Below, in pieces: positions 34,643-46,521 of a stretch of 64,000 bases of DNA. Within the stretch, counting starts at the first letter, position 1. Each line of letters opens with the position of its first letter. The position numbers and the translations under genes are program-made. The notes beneath the pieces are model-generated. The model worked only from the letters and a program-made list of their open reading frames with translations, was not told where the DNA came from and ran no database searches. Origin of the DNA: Riptortus pedestris (lineage: Eukaryota > Arthropoda > Insecta > Hemiptera > Alydidae); NCBI GenBank assembly GCA_019009955.1, contig CM032228.1, positions 131,799,001 to 131,863,000 on the forward strand. Direction: 5' to 3'.

Positions 34643-35808
34643 TGACGCTAAAAACTATCGTGGGAGTCAACAATTTTATATGGCACAAAAGACTCAACCG
34701 AACTAAAGGAAACTCCGTATATGATTTGCTATTAACACCTCCCTGATTATAAGCTATATTAAAGTTTCGAGATACGAACAGGAGTGGGGGTTATAAGGGG
34801 GGTGTGAAATATGAAATCGCAATATTTCGGAATCTATTCATTTTTCGGCAAACGTGCATATAACAAAAGTTGTTTGTTTTCTTATTTAAAGTATCTTTTG
34901 TTATATGCACTTTTGCCGTATAAAGAACTATAAATGAGGTATACACGAAAAACTATAGAAGGGGTCAACAATGTTATAGGACACAAAAGACTAAATCGAA
35001 ATCAATGAAACTCCGTATTTTTGACTATAAGCTACATTAACATTTTTAGGAACGAACAGGAGTGGGGGTTGTAAGGGAGGCATAAAATGAAAAATCGTCG
35101 TATTTCGTTTCCTACGGTTTTTTTGAGAATGTGCACATGACAAAAGATGTTTAATTTGATATTTAGAGTAACTTTTGTTAAATACATCTTTTTCATATTT
35201 TATAAGGCAAGTAATTTGCATAGACGTTTTGTTATAGTCATCAATGCATTACCATGCATGAATTTATTCAACTTAGTACCTCAATGGATTATTTATTAGT
35301 TATTTCTGGAATTTATTAACTCTTCACCGTTAATATACCCGTATGTTATACTTTACTGAACATGCTATGTACCATTAAGAATATACAGTTCACTTTGTAA
35401 ACATACAAAAGAGTATTTTTAATAGTGTTTATTAAAACATCTGCCATCGTTGTATTTTGGACCGCTTTTGTGGAAATGAACGTTTATTCATAGATGGTTT
35501 GGAATGCAGAATTCTTTCTATGATTATGAATAATATGATTAATACGATAATCTGTGATTATGTTATATATAAAAAAAGATACATGCACAGGAAACTCGTT
35601 ATATAAAAATATTGTGTATTCTGTAGAATTAAGTACATAACAAATACTTTTATTATTAACATATCCCCAGCACGCCGGACTTGGGTGTAAATCCTAAGCA
35701 TTGAGGCGGGAAAATGTAAAAATATTGTCAAAGTGAAGCCAAAAAAAATACCATCATCATTCAGCCTCATCAAATGATTTCCCGGGCGAAGCCGGGTACC
35801 TTAGCTAG
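34643..35808 (+). mobile_element. Family B Helitron, 5'-truncated, intact 3' end
   Basis: Two GGAGTGGGGGTTATAAGG-type modules (near 34780 and 35060), a segment at 35295-35470 shared with 49185-49380, and a textbook Helitron terminus: hairpin CCCGGGCGAAGCCGGG, then TACCTTAG and CTAG at 35805-35808 followed by T. The TC start is not visible. Confidence 0.85.
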
Positions 35809-35881
35809 TTAATTATAAAAAGTCAACTAATTTTAAAAATAAATTAAAACACACGTACGCATGTTTTACACATTTAAGATG

Positions 35882-35941
<60 letters not shown>

Positions 35942-37239
35942 GGGTGTCTCCACACTCACCTGCTAGAGAGCAGTGTGTACCCTAAGTGGCTTAAAATGGC
36001 GACCTTACAGGGTGTGCTTTCCAAAATCTGTGGGTCGCCACACATCCAATGCTTTATATAAATTATTCTGAGAGCGTAGCCTTCCTTTCGTATTTCTATC
36101 GTTTCCTTTGAGGTCACTTCACGGCCCTTTCGCAAACTGTTGTGGATCTGATAGTCTGAACCTTGTGGTTTTCCTCCTGTATATGAGGCTTAAACTGGGA
36201 CGTACTATGCTTCAATCTTCTATGTATCTTCCGGCCTGATTGATTTACGCACGTACCAGGTTGTACGTACTCCAGACGTGCATAACACCTCAACACGATA
36301 GTTGGTTTGTAAAAGAAAAAGCGTAGATTTCTGTTGCTCTTCAAAGTCACTTTCAGCCCGTAATTAACCTTCTCCCAGTAATACATAGAAAGGTATACCC
36401 CACCCTTTCAGATACCCCACTTGCTCAGATATATGCAAATACGTTGAGTGATGACTTCATCAATTTAGACTTTATTGACCGCCCACTTCTACTCATTGGA
36501 TTATTAATTGGAAAAGGATAATATATGGTGAGAGATCAGGAGTGTGTCATGCCAGTACGTGCGAAATACGCTTAGTTTACGAAGCATGAAAGAGTTTCTT
36601 AATTTCCACCTCTAGAAAGAGAGTAATATTTCGACAAAACGTTTTCAAATTCAAGATTAATTCATGCAGATTCAAAATTGGAATTAACTAAACAATTTTC
36701 TCTATTTCGTTTACCAAAAGATATTTGAGCAGCAATAGTCCAACAACCTAATCCTGCTAATTTATATCTGAAAATCATTAATGGTGTAAGTAAACTTGTG
36801 CTAAGTCCATTATTACTGAAATCGATTGGACTTTGTGTCCTCACAGGTCGTTTTCTATAAATACGCAGTGATTCTCAAGTATTCCCTTTAAAAAGGGCAC
36901 CGATTCATAAAATAACCTTCAGCGTCTTATTCCAAATCTGGGTCTGACAAAACATCTTTTGATAGTGAGCAGGGAAGCAAGGTATAGGGGACGCCTTCTT
37001 ATACCGACCATTAAAGGAGTTGGCTGTAAATCAGGTGATATGTGAAGCTTTTACCTACTATTCACGGGTAGCCATTTCCTACCCTACTTGGCATTTCTTT
37101 CCTTTGCTCCTCCTATCCTGTTGACTATAGAGGTAAATATTATCATATAGCCCTAAATGTATTCCAGTTCTTTGCGCTTTCATAATATGTCTCTTTATGT
37201 CTCGCAGGTCTACCTACATCTTTACGCTTAGTTAAGATA
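35809..37239. other. Mostly unassigned stretch with (TA)n
   Basis: (TA)n at 35884-35940. The minus strand has a 90-codon frame (36386-36114; ...VNQSGRKIHRRLKHSTSQ...) faintly like the basic end of a retroelement polyprotein, and a 60-codon frame (36844-36662), neither convincingly assigned. A possible family A 3' scrap (GAAATACGCTTAGTTTACGAAGC) is at 36556-36585. Confidence 0.35.
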
Positions 37240-37352
37240 TTATGAGGTTATCCTTGAGGGAAATCAACTATTGAGGTGGTACTCATGACGCTCATTTCGA
37301 AAAATGTTTTAATGTCTACCGATCCTACCTAAAACATGACAACAATAATAAT

Positions 37353-37396
<44 letters not shown>

Positions 37397-37840
37397 CTTT
37401 ACTGGTCTAGCGGTCGTAATTTTTCTTTGATCGTTATCAAACGCGATTTTAAAGCTTCCTGTATTTCTAAAGTTCACCTTAAATGTTATCCAAGATATTT
37501 ACATTTTTTTAGGTTTTAGTTTTCAGTATACACGCAATATCAGTTATTCAATCGCGAAACGTCTTATTTCAAACGTATTGTATCCACCAAAACTTTACTA
37601 TGTAATATACACTTATGAATCACAAGGTGGTGTCATCAATTCTTGATGTATTTGATTTTCATTGGAACAGTGCTATTCTCGATATTTGACCATTTCATTT
37701 ATAAAGTAAAGTTTGTTCTTTGTTAATATTGAAATCGTACCAGGAGCGAAAATGTCGAAGTATTTCCCTTATTAAGTATGAGTCGGAAGAAAATATATTT
37801 CCAATCTTGTTGAACTTGCAATATTTTACAATTGTCTTTT

Positions 37841-37906
<66 letters not shown>

Positions 37907-38125
37907 CTTTCTCTAATTTCAGTATCACTACTACTCATGGGATTTTCACTCAGTAACTGAATCTATAAAAATCTCAATTTTAGTTTAAATTTCAAGTTGT
38001 GTTTATATAAGCTTTTTATTTTATTAGAAATAAAAATATAATTTGAGGTAACATCATCAGCATCCCTCCCCTAGCCTGTGGGAAACCTGCATAGTTTATG
38101 CAGCACCTGTGTGATGTACTTCTTT
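37240..38125 (+). mobile_element. Family A copy with TG microsatellite, diverged
   Basis: 5' part from GAGGGAAATCAACTATTGAGG, (TG)n at 37357-37395, the GGTCTAGCGGTCGTAATTTTT core, then diverged sequence including a second (TA)n tract at 37846-37904, and a 3' end GGGAAACCTGCATAG with remnant hairpin at 38090-38125. The middle may contain inserted material. Confidence 0.6.
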
Positions 38126-38438
38126 TCGTTTTTTGTTTTACTCATTCATTTATTAAACGGGGGAGGGGGTGCCATTATATTTATTTTTATATCGTTAAAC
38201 TATGCTAATTTATATTACCTCGTTGGGGAAAAAGAGTAGTTTTATTTAATCTCAATGCGACTTGGCTTCTCAAGAATATTAATAAACCTTTACAAGTTGT
38301 TTCCTCATCGTTAGAATTTGTTCATAAGTAGCTCTAATAGAGTTTTCTTAACAATGTATAAAAATCTTATCGGCACTCGCAGTTTAACAACTTCAATAAC
38401 TATCGAGTAAAAATCAATCTCAAAATGAATATTCTATA
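38126..38438. other. Unassigned intronic stretch
   Basis: G-run at 38158-38168; otherwise AT-rich with nothing recognised. Confidence 0.4.
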
Positions 38439-38439
38439 C

Positions 38440-38700
38440 AACGGAAGGATAAGAAGGTCAAAACACCTCCACTCTTAATTTAAGTTAAGAATGGAAGTGT
38501 TTGGACTTTCTTATCGTTCTGTTGATGATGGACCTCCACCAGCCAGCCCAAATCCCGAATATTCTATACGTTTGTTTAGAAAATCGTTAAAAATGTTGCT
38601 TACATGAAATTCAGCTAAATGGCTAGTTTTGAATCTATAAAATATTGAAAGCCCTTGTTCGATGGAACATGGTGTTGTGAATATCAGACTCCAGTTCAAT
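38440..38700. repeat. Repeat family E with an 84-bp foldback
   Basis: An imperfect palindrome spans 38440-38523 (arms of about 40 nt, roughly 85 % paired, centred on CTTAATTTAAGTTAAG). The adjoining CTCCACCAGCCAGCCCAAAT and the end GAACATGGTGTTGTGAATA...TTCAATT resemble 51550-51665, showing a dispersed repeat. Confidence 0.65.
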
Positions 38701-38805
38701 TAGCATTTCCTTAAGGGAAATCAGCTATTGAGGTTGTAGTCATGACGATTTTCGAAAAATTTCAACAAATGTCCATCGATCCTACCCAGAAGATGACGAA
38801 AATGA
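38701..38805 (+). mobile_element. Family A 5' fragment
   Basis: TAGCATTTCCTTAAGGGAAATCA through ATGACGAAAATGAG, ending before the microsatellite site. Confidence 0.8.
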
Positions 38806-38955
38806 GTGTTCCTAATACAACTGGAAGTGCAATACATAATGTACAATAGTTTTTAAGTATTTCTAGTCTTGCCCTGAAGAAAATAAAATAAATATTCTCG
38901 AAATATTGGCATAAACTAAAAATTTGTTTCACCAAATTTCATCAAAACTCCAAGA

Positions 38956-38969
<14 letters not shown>

Positions 38970-39017
<48 letters not shown>
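38970..39017. repeat. (TA)n microsatellite
   Basis: About 23 TA units directly before the LTR-like block. Confidence 0.9.
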
Positions 39018-39020
<3 letters not shown>

Positions 39021-39624
39021 TTACGTTCTTTTATTACCAAAACCAGTAATAAACGATTTTAATAAGAGTTCTTTTGGATTGCAAAATTAAATACTCGCTA
39101 GTTTCACAGTTTTTATCACTGCACAATTTATTTGGATAATGCACAATAAACTTGGTAATTATTCTTAATTACTACTCACAGTATAGACTGATAGCGTCAC
39201 TGTTCTTCAGATTACACAGTCCAATAATTCACTCACGGTCACTGAAATTCACAACAAGACGGCACTGCATTGTCCTTTACTTCGCGGCACTACACTGTCT
39301 TAAACACGGCACTAAACTGTTACAGTCACGGCACAACACTGTTCTTCTTATAAAAACACTTTACCGCACTGCACTAGGTCGCACTGTAGCACTGATGTGA
39401 ACATCAAGACAGGTGAGAATAAAACTGACTCGCTCGCGGCAGGCCCCTCTTTATATAGCTTGTCGGCATACATCAAAGGGGAATTGTATGGACCCCTCGA
39501 CGCCTGGCTGGAAGGTACTGGTAGGACCTGGGACATTCTATCGGTTTCTTTGATGTACGTCACACTTTCTAAATACGCGACTCTCTCTCTCTGAAGGATT
39601 ATTCATCTATTTAATTTTCGAAAC
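39018..39624 (-). mobile_element. LTR-like block (solo LTR?), minus orientation
   Basis: Starts TGTTACG and can be ended at GAAACA (TG...CA boundaries), about 607 bp. It contains four related GGCAC-x-ACACTGT units (39260-39335) and a minus-strand TATA/initiator pair. A second copy of its left part occurs at 63785-64000 with about 85-90 % identity by eye. No gag-pol sequence is adjacent and no clear target duplication is visible, so the LTR reading is an inference. Confidence 0.5.
39423..39460 (-). promoter_or_regulatory. Arthropod-type core promoter (TATA + Inr) in the LTR-like block
   Basis: On the minus strand GCTATATAAAGAG (about 39460-39447) is followed by TCAGTT (39428-39423), with the initiator A about 31 nt from the TATA start. 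TCAGTY initiators at this spacing are typical of arthropod TATA promoters, including retrotransposon LTRs. Confidence 0.6.
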
Positions 39625-39638
39625 ACTATATATATCAG

Positions 39639-39925
39639 CACATTCCCTTAAGGGAAATAAGCTATTGAGGTCCTACTCGTGATGCGATTTTTGAAACATT
39701 TCTTCAAATGTCCATTCATCCTACCCAGAAGATGACGAAAATGAGGTCCGTTCAAAATCTAACGGTGCCAATTTTTGTTTGATCGTTACCAAACTCCATA
39801 TTTAAACGTGTTATGTAAAAAAAAAGATCTACTTCGTTAATGGCTGATACCCTACCAGTGGGAGGGCGGGTTTAGAGAGGAAGAATTTCGAAAATTCTTA
39901 ATATCTCTGTTTTGAATATAATATT
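39639..39925 (+). mobile_element. Family A 5' half without microsatellite
   Basis: From CATTCCCTTAAGGGAAATAAGC through GGTCCGTTCAAAATCTAACGG, the GATCGTTACCAAACTCC core and TGGGAGGGCGGG to TTCTTAATATCTCTGTTTTGA. The terminal AGCAGATT is damaged and the 3' half absent. Confidence 0.8.
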
Positions 39926-40009
39926 TCTTTTTTTTTCAAAAAAATTGAAAATATTTCACTGCTAGAGCAGTAATTTCAAAGATAATATACATGTAGGGAG
40001 CGAAATGCG

Positions 40010-40135
40010 CGAATCCATTTGTACGCTTTGGTTTCTAAATTAGTATTCTTGACAGTAGATGAATTTATATTCTATAAAATATTGCCAATTCATTGTATAA
40101 ATAATTAATTAGGGCTATCTCTGCTGAAATATTTT
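40010..40135. repeat. Unknown repeat F, copy 1
   Basis: GCTTTGGTTTCTAAATTAGTATTC and the following ~100 bp resemble 44375-44500. The function and full extent are unknown. Confidence 0.5.
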
Positions 40136-40330
40136 TTTATATTCCCTTAAACTTCATATTTACAGAGTTTGGTGACGATCAAACAAAATTAATGACTAAA
40201 CAAAATATTGCTGAATTTTGTACAGAATGCTGGAGCGGGAAGCTCATGCGATGCGAGCTCAGTTAATTCTGGTATTCATTCCCTGAACAATGCTGGCATT
40301 ATTGAAATTGTTATGTAATTATATGTACTA

Positions 40331-41285
40331 CTAGCTAAGGTGGGTACCTCGCCGGGTGGCGATGCTCGGGAAATCATTGTTGACTGACTAATGGTGGTAT
40401 TTTATTGAGACTCCATTGTGTACAATTACACTTCCCTCCTCAATGTATTGTTTTTCCGAAATAGCCAATTCTAAAGGGTAACGTTTGGGGAGTAATGGAA
40501 TAGAAATTTTAGTTTTGAAGAATAAATGAAAATGTGCTCCTAATCTATATCTCTCTCTCCTCTCACCGTTTTTGAATAATTCAAACCATAATCATGGATA
40601 GCATTTATTACAATTAAATATCATGCATAATGAACATATTTCCTGTCAAAAACCAATCCGAGCACATATAGTTTAAGCATAGTTTTGGACATAATATATT
40701 GGTAATAGTAAATCTCAGTGGAAATCATTTCCATTAATGCCAGCATCTCACAAAAAAACTCAATTAACTGTTTTAGTCTCTCATCAACATCCGCTCCCGC
40801 ATGAATGATTATGAATGAACATTGTTTTCCTTAAATTATTCATTCAAAATATTATTTTAATAATTTATGTACCTGATAATAGTGGTACCCTAAAAATAAT
40901 TTCATTTAAATTACAAAAGCTAGGTGAGAGGTAGAGATTGTAGCCCTCCCTGCAACCTAAGTAATACTTTAAACAATCGTATCGAAATTAAACGCATATT
41001 GTCTTTTGTTATAAAGACATTATCATTAACGTTTAATTGTTATGATAGTACACATTTGTTTCAATTACCCCAAAATATCGGAAATAAGATAATGAATTAC
41101 CAGAACCAAAGAGTTTGATTCCCTAGTTTGATTCCCTGTTCCGATTGCACTCCTTGTGCAAATTCAGCATGACTTTGTTTAAATAATACATTATACAAAT
41201 TAAATATTAGAAATTCTCTTACAATTTAATTTCTATTAGAAATAAATAACAGAGTTATTTTCTATAGAGAAAAAAATAACTATAA
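40331..41285 (-). mobile_element. Family B-related Helitron, variant interior (B2)
   Basis: Reverse-orientation terminus CTAGCTAAGG at 40331 with a modified hairpin (CTCGCCGGGTGGCGATGCTCGGG). The interior (GAATAAATGAAAATGTGCTCC, GAACATATTTCCTGTCAAAA, CGCATATTGTCTTTTGTTATAA) is shared with 47180-47960 and 56809-57500 but not with other B copies. The 5' end is undefined. Confidence 0.7.
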
Positions 41286-41297
41286 GAAAAAAGAAAA

Positions 41298-41439
41298 ACG
41301 AATTTTCGAAAATCCTCCTCTTTACCGCCCCTCCCACTAGTCCAATATCAGCCATTAACAGCCTTGATCTTTATTTTCAAATAAAACGTTTAAATATCGA
41401 GTTTGGTAACGATCAAGAAAAAATTGCGACCGCTACAGC

Positions 41440-41492
<53 letters not shown>

Positions 41493-41615
41493 ATTTTGAA
41501 CGAACCTCATTTTCATCATCTCGTTGGTAGGATCGATAGACATTTAAGGGAATTTTTGAAAATGGCGTCATGAGTTCGACCTCGATAGCTGATTTCCCTT
41601 ATAGGAAATCTGCTA
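41298..41615 (-). mobile_element. Family A 5' half with (TA)n
   Basis: C-rich centre, CGATCAAGAAAAAATTGCGACCG, (TA)n at 41442-41492 and a complete 5' end to GGAAATCTGCTA. It abuts the Helitron at 41616 with no gap. Confidence 0.8.
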
Positions 41616-42023
41616 ATAAAATTAATGACTTCCGCTATAGTTTTAGCGTATATCTCGGGTTTACTTCATTCTAAAACAAAAGTTACTTTAAATAACAAAA
41701 TAAACAACATTTCTTATGTACATATTGGCTGAAAAAGCAATACGAAACGAAATATCGCTAATTTTAATTTCAGGCTTTCCTTATAACCCCCACTCCTGTT
41801 CGTCTCAAAGAATATTAATATAGCCTTAAGTCTAAGTTGGGTTAGTAGTAATATACATACCAAATTTCATAAAATTCGGTTCTGTAGTTTAGGCGTTAAA
41901 AGGTAGCTAACAAACAAACAGACACTAAAGCCACAAATTGCAGATATCGTGTCTATGACATGTGAAACGAAAAAGTATCGTGAAATTTCGAGAACAAAAT
42001 CAATGTACAGAAAGAGGTTACAA

Positions 42024-42080
<57 letters not shown>
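41616..42080 (-). mobile_element. Family B Helitron, tandem unit 0 (3'-truncated)
   Basis: One module (about 41790), the leader with ACAAACAAACAGACACTAAAG, and the 5' (TA)n (42030-42080). The 3' end is cut at the family A junction. Confidence 0.8.
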
Positions 42081-42081
<1 letters not shown>

Positions 42082-42988
42082 TAGCTCAGATACCCGGCTT
42101 CGCCCGGGAATTGATTTGAGGCTGAATGGTGATGGTATTTTTTTGGCAAGGCTTTACTTTGCACAATATTTTGACATTTACCCGTCCCAGTGTTTAGGGT
42201 TAATACCCGTTGTTGGCATTTGTTAATAATAAAATTAATTTTTTTTGTAAGTCTTCACTGTCCTCCAAATTGTCATATTTCCCGTTTCCTGTGCATTATG
42301 CATAGATTTCAGTTATTAAGGACAAAATATTAACATAGATTTGAATTAATTATTCCAGGCGAGGTACCTGATAGTTCAAATTGGAATGAATTGTTGAGCA
42401 TATCAATATCTATTATTAATAGATAACGAAATACCGCTATTTTTAAATTCAGGCCTCCCTTACAACCCCCACTCCTGCCCGTCCCTAGAAATGTTGGTAT
42501 GGCTTGTTATAATGAAAGCGTTAGTGCTAATACACATACCGAGTTTTATTTATTTCGGTTGGGTCTTTTGTCCCAAATAAAATTGTTCACTTCCGCTATA
42601 GGTTTTAGCGTATATCTCGTTTATAATTCGGTATAAGAAAAAAGTATATATAACAAAAGTTACTCTAAATAACTAAATAAACAATTTTTCTTATGCTCAT
42701 ATTTGCCGAAAACCCAATAGGAAACGAAATATCGCTATTTTTAATTTCTGGCTTCCCTTATAACCCCCACTCCTGTTCGTCTCAGAGGATATTAATATAG
42801 CCTAAAGTCTAAGTTGTGTTAGTAGTAATGTACATATCAAGATTAATAAAATTCGGGTTTATAGTTCAGGCGTGAAAAGGTAACAAACAAACAGACACTA
42901 AAGCCACAAATTGCAGATATGTGAAACGAAAAAGAATCGTGAAATTTCGAGAAAAAAAATATCAATGTACAGAAAGTGGTTACATTTT

Positions 42989-43066
<78 letters not shown>
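42081..43066 (-). mobile_element. Family B Helitron, tandem unit 1
   Basis: Reverse-orientation 3' end CTAGCTCAGATACCCGG at 42081, two CCCCCACTCCTG modules (near 42465 and 42765), leader, and 5' (TA)n at 42994-43066. About 986 bp; almost identical to unit 2 over the shared parts. Confidence 0.85.
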
Positions 43067-43067
<1 letters not shown>

Positions 43068-44293
43068 TAGCTCAGATACCCGGCTTCGCCCGGGAATTGA
43101 TTTGAGGCTGAATGGTGATGGTATTTTTTTGGCAAGGCTTTACTTTGCACAATATTTTGACATTTACCCGTCCCAGTGTTTAGGGTTAATACCCGTTGTT
43201 GGCATTTGTTAATAATAAAATTAATTTTTTTTGTAAGTCTTCACTGTCCTCCAAATTGTCATATTTCCCGTTTCCTGTGCTTTTTGCATAGATTTCAGTT
43301 ATTAAGGACAAAATATTAACATAGATTTGAATTAATTATTCCAGGTGAGGTACCTGATAGTTCAAATTGGAATGAATTGTTGAGCATATCAATATCTATT
43401 ATTAATAGATAACGAAATACCGCTATTTTTAAATTCAGGCCTCCCTTACAAACCCCACTCCTGCCCATCCCTAGAAATGTTGGTATGGCTTGTTATAATG
43501 AATGCGTTAGTGCTAATTCACATACCGAGTTTTATTTATTTCGGTTGGGTCTTTTGTCCCAAATAAAATTGTTCACTTCCGCTATAGGTTTTAGCGTATA
43601 ACTCGTTTATAATTCGGTATAAGAAAAAGTGTAAATGACAAAAGTTACTCTAAATAACTAAATAAACAACTTTTGTTATGTTCATATTTGCCGAAAACCC
43701 AATAGGAAACGAAATATCGCTATTTTTAATTTCTGGCTTCCCTCATAACCCCCACTCCTGCACGTCCCTAGAAATGTTGGTATGGCTTGTTACAATGAAA
43801 GCGTTAGTCCTAATACATATACCGAGTTTTATTTATTTCGGTTGGGTCTTTTGTCCCAAATAAAATTGTTCACTTCCGCTATAGGTTTTAGCGTATATTT
43901 CGTTTATAATTCGGTATACGAAAAAAGTGTATATAACAAAAGTTACTCTAAATAACAAAATAAACAACTTTTGTTATGTTCATATTTGCAGAAAAACCAA
44001 TATGAAACGAAAGATCGCTATTTTTAATTTCAGGCTTCCCTTATAACCCCCACTTCTGTTCGTCTCAGAGGATATTAATATAGCCTAAAGTCTAAGTTGG
44101 GTTAGTAGTAATATAAATACTAAGTTTCATAAAATTCGGTTGAGCCGTTTATGCGTGAAAAGGTAACTAACAAACAAATAAACAAACAAACAGACACCAA
44201 AGAAACAAAATGCAGTTATGGTGTCTATGACATGTGAAACGAAAAGTTATTGAGAAATTTCGCGAAAAAATCAATGTACAGACAGAGGTTACA

Positions 44294-44359
<66 letters not shown>
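43067..44359 (-). mobile_element. Family B Helitron, tandem unit 2 (three modules)
   Basis: 3' CTAG at 43067-43070 directly follows the (TA)n of unit 1. It has three modules (near 43450, 43750, 44050), one more than unit 1, and a canonical 5' end: (TA)n at 44301-44357 followed by GA (TC on the minus strand) and then T. Confidence 0.85.
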
Positions 44360-44374
44360 TTAAAAATGTTATCT

Positions 44375-44500
44375 ATGGACGCTCTGGTTTTTAAATTAGT
44401 ATTCTAGTCAATCGATGAATTTGTTCTATTGATATTACAATGTTGCTAAACCATTGTATGAATAATAAATTTGGACAATCTTTGGCGAAAATGTCATGTT
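44375..44500. repeat. Unknown repeat F, copy 2
   Basis: Counterpart of 40010-40135 (GCTCTGGTTTTTAAATTAGTATTC), lying right behind the Helitron 5' end. Confidence 0.5.
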
Positions 44501-45345
44501 TTCTTTATTCTGTTTCCTCAGTTTCAAGTTTTTTTCTAAGTTTAAAATTTCCGATAGGTTTTGTCTGTTTTTATTTATTATTATTTTTTTAGTTTTACCT
44601 CATTCTTTATTTAATTTTTTTTTTCTAATAGGATGCCTTATGGTTCTTCACTCATTATTTCCAGCCGATTTACCTCGAGTAATACCGAAAAATTGTATAA
44701 CCTAATTCAATAGTATTGTGCAATCAATCGATACAATTTAAATGTGCACAGAGCATTATAAGTGTTTAAAAAAAAACTGGTGGGTCAAATAATTAAAAAA
44801 TAATTTTCCTCAAAAGTTAAGATCTTTAATATTTACGGTTTATATCATTTAGTATCGTTGGTTTAATGGTAGTTTTAATTGCTTGATAATAAAACATTCG
44901 ATGCACTGATATAAAATAAGGTATAAAGGAAAACAAAAATTCCTTTCAACAACATTAATGATACTTAGAGATCGATTATCTGCGAAAGAATAATCTCAAC
45001 CGTCGCTATTTATAAGATAATCATAGAAAAAGTTAACTAAGAAATTGTCTGCGGTCGTTTCTTATTCTCATTGGCATGATGAGGGGTGTTTAATGGGGAC
45101 GAAGTTCCATAATTTAAACTGAGATTTTCCATGCCCTGAATACGCTGAGGGATAAGAAAGTTACAGGGAAGTTTTTGCTTGCTGTAATAATCTCTTCTTG
45201 TAAGAAGTGACCTTAAAACACATGTTACAATTTTAAATGTAGTTGATTTCATTGACGGTTTATCGCAGTATTTATTTTATGTGGTACAAATTATTTCTAT
45301 TTTTTTAAAAATTAAGTTATATTTTAAACCTAGGCCCAGAGTTAC
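44501..45345. other. Unassigned intronic stretch
   Basis: AT-rich; nothing recognised. Confidence 0.4.
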
Positions 45346-45440
45346 GGTTGTTTGTTACTTTTTAACCTCCACTTTGTGCTACTGTCGCTAATGGTGAAGG
45401 GTTATCTATAAGTTGTCACTCTTTCCTAGTCAGCACAGCA
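45346..45440 (-). mobile_element. SINE 3' fragment
   Basis: Reversed SINE body (TTTTTAACCTCCACTTTGTGC, GGGTTATCTATAAGTTG, CACTAAGGAT) without the tRNA-like head. Confidence 0.6.
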
Positions 45441-46521
45441 CTAAGGATGTTGATAGTTATTGAGTTTAAATGAATTTTGATTCTTCGTATTTACAAGTAT
45501 GCTGTAGAGTTAATTTCTGAGGCAGGAGGTGAAAATAGATTGGTTATAGAATATCTTCGCAGCACGTTAACACTCTTGAAATATTTTTTGTATAAATCCG
45601 GATACCATTGTGGTTATGGTACTTAATAATGTTGAGGGATTATGATTTATATTTTCTGCAGCATTCACCTGTCATTTTGTGCTGAAAAAAAAAATACTTC
45701 CATTATTTAAATGGTGCAGTGTCACATATTTTTTTTAATAACACGTGATATTTAGTAGGCGTTTAATGTGTTTAAGGTATATATATATATATATATATAC
45801 ATTATACATATTTGGATTATAATTATGGATATTATAATAACAATACTTCTCGAATTTCGAAATATACATTTGAAGTTCCTTAATTCTCTTTAATACTCCC
45901 TGTGGTTTTTGTGACGTTCATTAAAAAGAGGAAATTGCAGACAAAATATTATGTGGTGTAGATTTATACCCCAGGAAACAAGAAGCCATTAATTCCTGAA
46001 TACGTGACTTACGCAGGCATTGCTTTAGTCTTCATTAAAACTTTTATCTAAATTATATAGTGTCATAAAGTCTGTCATCTTCCTAGGAAGTTTATGTTTC
46101 TCTGTCAACAGAGTTAACAGGATTTTGTTTGTCTTCAGCATGCAATGAGAATATATATTCTCATTATGGTCATTTATATTCTACTTTTGCTTTATTTATA
46201 ATTTTGTAGTCTTCGGGAAAAAAATCGAAATTATATTTATAATTGTGTCTCGACAAAAAATATATTTAGGTGGATATTAACTGCTACGATTTGCTTAGTT
46301 TGGCTAACTGGAATATGTTAGATTCAATAGCACGATTAAATTGTATTTACTACCGTTCTCCCGAAAGCCAACAAGTGACTATTTTTCATTGCTTTGGGTG
46401 CGTTTTCCGGATGATTATTCCTTTGTTTAATAACAGATGTACTGAGTTCTTCCATATAAATGGTCAAATTTTCATTGTTTTGCTACCATCATTGCCACAA
46501 GTCAAGATTCAGAAATAAAAG
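45441..46521. other. Unassigned intronic stretch
   Basis: Short (TA)n at 45778-45800; no gene recognised. Confidence 0.4.

Noticed and set aside
36114..36386. 90-codon minus frame with basic VNQSGRKIHRRLKHS segment, as a retroelement polyprotein end
   Set aside because: The similarity is too weak and there is no adjacent integrase, RT or LTR.
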